Shown here: in pieces, positions 6,157 to 9,401 of the stretch
Position numbering within the stretch: the first letter of the stretch is position 1
How the letters are laid out: each line of letters opens with the position of its first letter
Source: Myxococcales bacterium
GTDB taxonomy: Bacteria > Myxococcota_A > Polyangia > Fen-1088
Direction of reading: 5' to 3'
DNA length: 9,401 bases
NCBI GenBank assembly: GCA_003161835.1
Contig: PMNO01000082.1
Location: 1-9,401, forward strand
The notes under the pieces: model-generated
Seen by the model: the letters and a program-made list of their open reading frames with translations, nothing else
What the model was told of the DNA's origin: nothing
The model's database searches: none
Program-made: the position numbers and the translations under genes

Positions 6157-7812
6157 TGCGGGGCGCGCGCCCTCGTCGTTGGCGGGCATCGCCGCCGCGG
6201 TCACCACGGCGGGGGCCGCTTGCGCCTGATCCTTGTTTTGGATCACCGCCAACGCCACGCGCGTTTCACCCAGGAGATCACGGGCCCCCGGAATACGCGT
6301 CGCCTTCTCGTCGCGCTCAATCTGCTTTTCCAGCTTGTCCACGCATTCCTTGCATGATTTCGACCCGAGGCGCGTCATCGCGTACAGGAGCGCCTGGTGG
6401 ACCGGGAAACGGTCGGGGCCGATGGCGGCCAGCGGCTTCATGGCGGCAATCAAGAGCGGAATCCCCTTGGCCGAATCTCCGGAGAATCCGATCGCGAAAG
6501 CGGCCTTTTCGGCGCGGGTCCACGAAGGATCGGACAGCTTCTTGCCGTAGCAATCCAGGTCCGAACCACATTCCTTGGCGACCGCCATGCGATCCAATGC
6601 CTCGGCGAACTTGCCCACCGCTTCGGTCTCCTTGGCCGCCAAGGCCTTGAAGGCGTCGTACTGATCGGCGCCCGCGATGCGGCCAAAATCAATCGCGGCG
6701 CTGGCCCTCAGATTCGACCCCTTTTGTCCATCGATGGTGACATAGCCGCTCTTGGCCAGCTCGAAGAGCGTCGGGATGGCGCGGCCGTCTCCGGCCAGAT
6801 AGAGGCCGTCCGCGGCGGCATTTCGTTCGAGAAAGTCCGCCTTGGAGTCCTTGGCCTTCGCGATCAGTGTGTCCACGCCCGATGGATCGGCGATGAAGCC
6901 CAGCGCGATGAGCATCGCCATATGCTCGTCACCGCGCTGCTTTTCTTTCAGCTTTGCTTGCAGGGCCGGCACGGCTTTGCGCGCCCTCAGATCGCCAAGC
7001 AGGATGGCCGCCTTCTTGGGCACGACGCCCGGGGTGCCCACCGGGGCTGGCTCTTCAAACTTCAGCTGTTTGGCCATCGCCTGGATGTCGGAATTTTTCT
7101 CGTTCAGGAGCTCGATCAGGGGATCGATCGCCGGCGTGCCCAGGCGTACCAGCGCCAGACGACACTCATGAAAGATGTTCGCCCCGCGCCCGGTCATGAA
7201 CAGGCCCTTGATGAGGGCGGGGATCGCCGCGGGATCGCGCATCTCGGCCAGCCCCAGTGCGGCCTTTTGGTTGAGCGCGAAGTCCTGTTCGTCGGCGGAG
7301 GTGCCCAGAATCCGGGTCAGGGTCGGCGTGGCGCGTTTGTCGCCGATGCGCACCAGGGCGCGCATGGCCGCCAACTTTGCGTTGTTCGCGCGTGACTTGA
7401 CGGGCAGCGGCTTCTCGGCGGCCTTGATCAGCGCGTCGACGGCGTCGGTGGCCTTCATGTCGCCGAGGACGCCGGCGGCGATCGTCGTGCGATCGAAGTC
7501 GTCATCGCTGTAATCCAGCGCCTCGATCAGCACCGGCTTGGTGCGATCGTCCTTGTAGCGGGCCAGCGCTTCCAGGTGCTCCGGCCGTTTCGTGTCCTTG
7601 TACAGCTCCACCAGGGCCGGGACCGCGGGGCGCGCCTTTTCAACGTCCATGTTCGCCAGGTGGTCCAGCGCCTCCTTCTGGGTCCGGAGGTTCGTCAGTT
7701 GCTTGGCCCACGTCATCGGATCGTTGGGATCGCCCGAACAACCGGAAACCAACAGGGCGAAGGGAAGCAGACCAAGGACGACGATCGCGGAAACGGACGG
7801 GAAAATGCGCAT
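6154..7812 (-). CDS. HEAT-repeat lipoprotein
   Basis: The product is 552 residues; GGAGG ends 8 bases before ATG 7812, a strong ribosome binding site. A lipoprotein signal ends in LLVSG-Cys25; Ser26 at +2 fits outer-membrane sorting. The mature protein is built of helical HEAT/PBS-lyase-like repeats with recurring 'A(I/V)PAL' and 'ALG' pairs: about 62-98, 107-133, 144-170, 182-205, 216-238, 266-292, 296-322, 328-355 and 366-392. A distinct C-terminal part follows with two Cys pairs: Cys415/Cys421 (KECGSDLDCYGKK) and Cys487/Cys490 (SCKEC), plausible periplasmic disulfides. HEAT repeats are protein-interaction scaffolds; the partner is unknown. A linker rich in Ala/Pro/Val (529-543) leads to the TAG at 6154-6156, after which the frame continues as a Lys-rich tail. 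The gene is convergent with queF and divergent from the propeller-peptidase gene 204 bases away. Confidence 0.88.
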   Translation of the reverse strand: MRIFPSVSAIVVLGLLPFALLVSGCSGDPNDPMTWAKQLTNLRTQKEALDHLANMDVEKARPAVPALVELYKDTKRPEHLEALARYKDDRTKPVLIEALDYSDDDFDRTTIAAGVLGDMKATDAVDALIKAAEKPLPVKSRANNAKLAAMRALVRIGDKRATPTLTRILGTSADEQDFALNQKAALGLAEMRDPAAIPALIKGLFMTGRGANIFHECRLALVRLGTPAIDPLIELLNEKNSDIQAMAKQLKFEEPAPVGTPGVVPKKAAILLGDLRARKAVPALQAKLKEKQRGDEHMAMLIALGFIADPSGVDTLIAKAKDSKADFLERNAAADGLYLAGDGRAIPTLFELAKSGYVTIDGQKGSNLRASAAIDFGRIAGADQYDAFKALAAKETEAVGKFAEALDRMAVAKECGSDLDCYGKKLSDPSWTRAEKAAFAIGFSGDSAKGIPLLIAAMKPLAAIGPDRFPVHQALLYAMTRLGSKSCKECVDKLEKQIERDEKATRIPGARDLLGETRVALAVIQNKDQAQAAPAVVTAAAMPANDEGARPA

Positions 7813-7951
7813 CGGGAGAGCCTCCGTCGCAGCAGCGGGAAATCCACTGCGGTAAAACGCGCGCCTAGCTAATCACCGCCGGATCCAAAAAGCCAGCGGG
7901 GTTCAACCGGGCGACGCGGCACGCGGCCCGCGGTGTCGGCGGCCTTCCGAC

Positions 7952-7968
7952 AAAACGCCCGGGGTTTT
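7952..7968. repeat. Small A/T-flanked palindrome in divergent intergenic region
   Basis: AAAAC (7952-7956) and GTTTT (7964-7968) are inverted copies around GCCCGGG. It lies 48 bases upstream of the propeller-peptidase start, in the 204-base gap (7813-8016) shared with the divergent HEAT gene. It could be an operator for either gene. I found no convincing promoter hexamers or RNA gene in this gap. Confidence 0.25.
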
Positions 7969-8016
7969 CGTTCTCGGCAGCCGCAAAATGCACAAGACCA
8001 TGCGACCATAGCGGGC

Positions 8017-9401
8017 ATGCGCCCCCCTCCGGCCCATCGCCATCCGGTTCGCGTCCCGTTGCAGGCCGCAGCCCCGATCTTGGCCACCCTGCTTGCCGCA
8101 TGCGGCACGCCACCGCTGCCGATGCCCGCGTCGCTGCCATCCTCCCCTTTATCGAGGCCCGCCGGGGCGACGCCGTCGGCACTGGCTGCCACGGGGGCCG
8201 AGGCGCGTGGCGATGAAGCGCATTTTGGGGATCTGCACCAGCTGACGTTCGCGGGCGAAAATGCGGAGGCCTACTGGTCGCCCAACGGCGCTGAACTGAT
8301 TTTTCAGGCGCGCGCCGCCGCCGCCGGTTGCGACCGCATCTATCGCATGAATGTCCTGGCACTCGCCCCCGTTCCCCTGGCGGTGTCGAGCGGTGCGGGG
8401 GCAGCCACCTCCCCGTTCTTTGTGCCGGGCACCCACGACGTGATCTTTTCCTCCACCCAGCGGGCGGGTGTGGCGTGCCCGCCGCGGCCCGATCAGAGCC
8501 ACGGGGACACGTGGGCGCTGGATCCCGGCTATGACATTTTTCGCACAGCGGCCGACGGGTCGAACGCGCGCCGGCTCACGGCAACTCCGGGATACGACGC
8601 CGAGGCGACCATTTGTCCGGTCGACGGTTCCATCATCTTCACCTCGGTTCGGGACGGCGATCTGGACCTGTATCGGATGGACGCCGATGGTCGCAACGTC
8701 CGCCGGCTGACCAACCAGATCGGTTACGACGGCGGCGCTTTCTTCGATAACGACTGCTCACATATCGTATGGCGGGCCTCGCGTCCGGCCCCGGGTGCCG
8801 CGCGCGACGAATACCAGGCGCTGTTGAAACAGGGATTGGTGTGCCCGACGAAACTGGAGCTGTGGGTTGCCGACGCGGACGGCACCAACGCCATGCAGAT
8901 CACCTACCTGGACGCGGCGTCATTCGCGCCGTCGTTTTTTCCGGGGCAGCCGCGCGTCATCTTTTCATCCAACGTGGGCGATGCGCGGGGACGGGAATTC
9001 GATCTGTGGGCCATCGACGTCACGGGCGCGAACCTGGAGCGCGTGACCACGTCTCCCGGCTTCGACGGATTTCCGATGTTCGCGCCCGATGGTCGGCATC
9101 TGGCGTTTTCGTCGAAGCGTGCCACGCTTCCCTTGGCCCCAGACACGAACGTGTTCGTCGCCCGCTGGCAGGAACGTGTGGTGCGGCGCTTCGCCGAAAC
9201 GCCGGCGGACCGCGTGCTGGCGGACGTGCGCTGGCTTGCGGATCCCGAGCGTGGGGGGCGCGGGATCGGAACAGCGGGACTGGAGGCGTCCGGAACATAT
9301 ATCGAAGCCCGCCTCCAACGTTTGGGCCTGGCGCCCGCGGGCGTGGGCGGCAGCTTCCGACAGATCTTCGCGGTGCCGACCGAGATCAAGGTCGGCGCCG
9401 A
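8017..9401 (+). CDS. Lipoprotein with TolB/PD40-type propeller and M28 peptidase domain, C-terminus cut by window edge
   Basis: The frame runs 461 codons from ATG 8017 off the right edge. The ribosome binding site is weak; the start is chosen because it gives a lipoprotein signal ending in LLAA-Cys29. A Pro/Ala/Ser linker (31-65) follows. Residues about 70-385 form a PD40/TolB-like beta-propeller: repeated 'DxxGxNxRRLT' strands (DIFRTAADGSNARRLT 173-188, DLYRMDADGRNVRRLT 217-232, ELWVADADGTNAMQIT 281-296, DLWAIDVTGANLERVT 329-344) alternate with 'SPNGAELIF', 'VIFSSN' and FAPDGRHLAFSSKR. From about 398 the sequence changes to the typical opening of M28 metallopeptidases: VRWLADPERGGRGIGTAGLEASGTYI, then LGLAPAGVGGSFRQIF. 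The zinc-binding His/Asp/Glu residues should lie beyond the edge, so activity cannot be judged. The likely role is a surface- or periplasm-anchored aminopeptidase-like enzyme with a propeller that binds substrate or partner. Confidence 0.88.
   Translation, partial: MRPPPAHRHPVRVPLQAAAPILATLLAACGTPPLPMPASLPSSPLSRPAGATPSALAATGAEARGDEAHFGDLHQLTFAGENAEAYWSPNGAELIFQARAAAAGCDRIYRMNVLALAPVPLAVSSGAGAATSPFFVPGTHDVIFSSTQRAGVACPPRPDQSHGDTWALDPGYDIFRTAADGSNARRLTATPGYDAEATICPVDGSIIFTSVRDGDLDLYRMDADGRNVRRLTNQIGYDGGAFFDNDCSHIVWRASRPAPGAARDEYQALLKQGLVCPTKLELWVADADGTNAMQITYLDAASFAPSFFPGQPRVIFSSNVGDARGREFDLWAIDVTGANLERVTTSPGFDGFPMFAPDGRHLAFSSKRATLPLAPDTNVFVARWQERVVRRFAETPADRVLADVRWLADPERGGRGIGTAGLEASGTYIEARLQRLGLAPAGVGGSFRQIFAVPTEIKVGA

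Noticed and set aside
6397..7395. 332-codon plus-strand open frame
   Set aside because: It lies antisense inside the HEAT-repeat lipoprotein gene, which has a signal peptide, strong ribosome binding site and clear repeats; the antisense product resembles no family and reflects high-GC codon bias.
8904..9389. 161-codon minus-strand open frame
   Set aside because: Antisense to the propeller-peptidase gene, whose PD40 repeats and M28 opening are clear.

Overview
The window looks like an ordinary chromosomal stretch from a high-GC, double-membraned bacterium, most likely a myxobacterium or close relative (Myxococcota, formerly Deltaproteobacteria). The grounds are uniform high-GC codon use, seven of eight genes encoding exported or membrane-anchored proteins (three with lipoprotein signals), a protein ending in what I recognise as the MXAN_5187-type C-terminal domain, and a HEAT-repeat lipoprotein of a style common in that group. 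No mobile element, CRISPR array, tRNA or rRNA was seen. The assignment rests on remembered family resemblance, not on a search.

Layout, left to right. (1) A minus-strand pair: a secreted coiled-coil protein (1231-2298), then a probable outer-membrane beta-barrel protein (1-1127, cut by the left edge), with a strong hairpin in the 103-base gap. (2) A plus-strand lipoprotein of about 200 residues (2487-3107), divergent from the coiled-coil gene and convergent with the next gene; a perfect 7-bp stem sits at the convergent 3' ends. (3) A minus-strand two-gene unit: a secreted cupredoxin-like protein (4797-5576), then a two-pass membrane sensor-like protein (3129-4769) with a Cache-like periplasmic domain, a HAMP-like segment, a proline-rich linker and the MXAN_5187-type tail. 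(4) queF (5684-6058, plus), the one confidently assigned enzyme: NADPH-dependent preQ0 reductase of queuosine biosynthesis. (5) A minus-strand HEAT-repeat lipoprotein (6154-7812), convergent with queF. (6) A plus-strand lipoprotein (8017 to the right edge) with a TolB/PD40-type beta-propeller followed by the start of an M28-family metallopeptidase domain.

Only the 5576-to-3129 unit and possibly the 2298-to-1 pair look like operons; otherwise genes alternate in strand and probably have separate promoters. The main oddities are a cupredoxin whose copper-site His and Met positions read Tyr and Leu, and an amber stop in the HEAT lipoprotein followed in frame by 19 Lys-rich codons and a second stop. 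A membrane sensor without a recognisable output domain, co-transcribed with the cupredoxin-like protein, is the best candidate for an uncharacterised functional pair. I see no clear evidence of a wholly new system.
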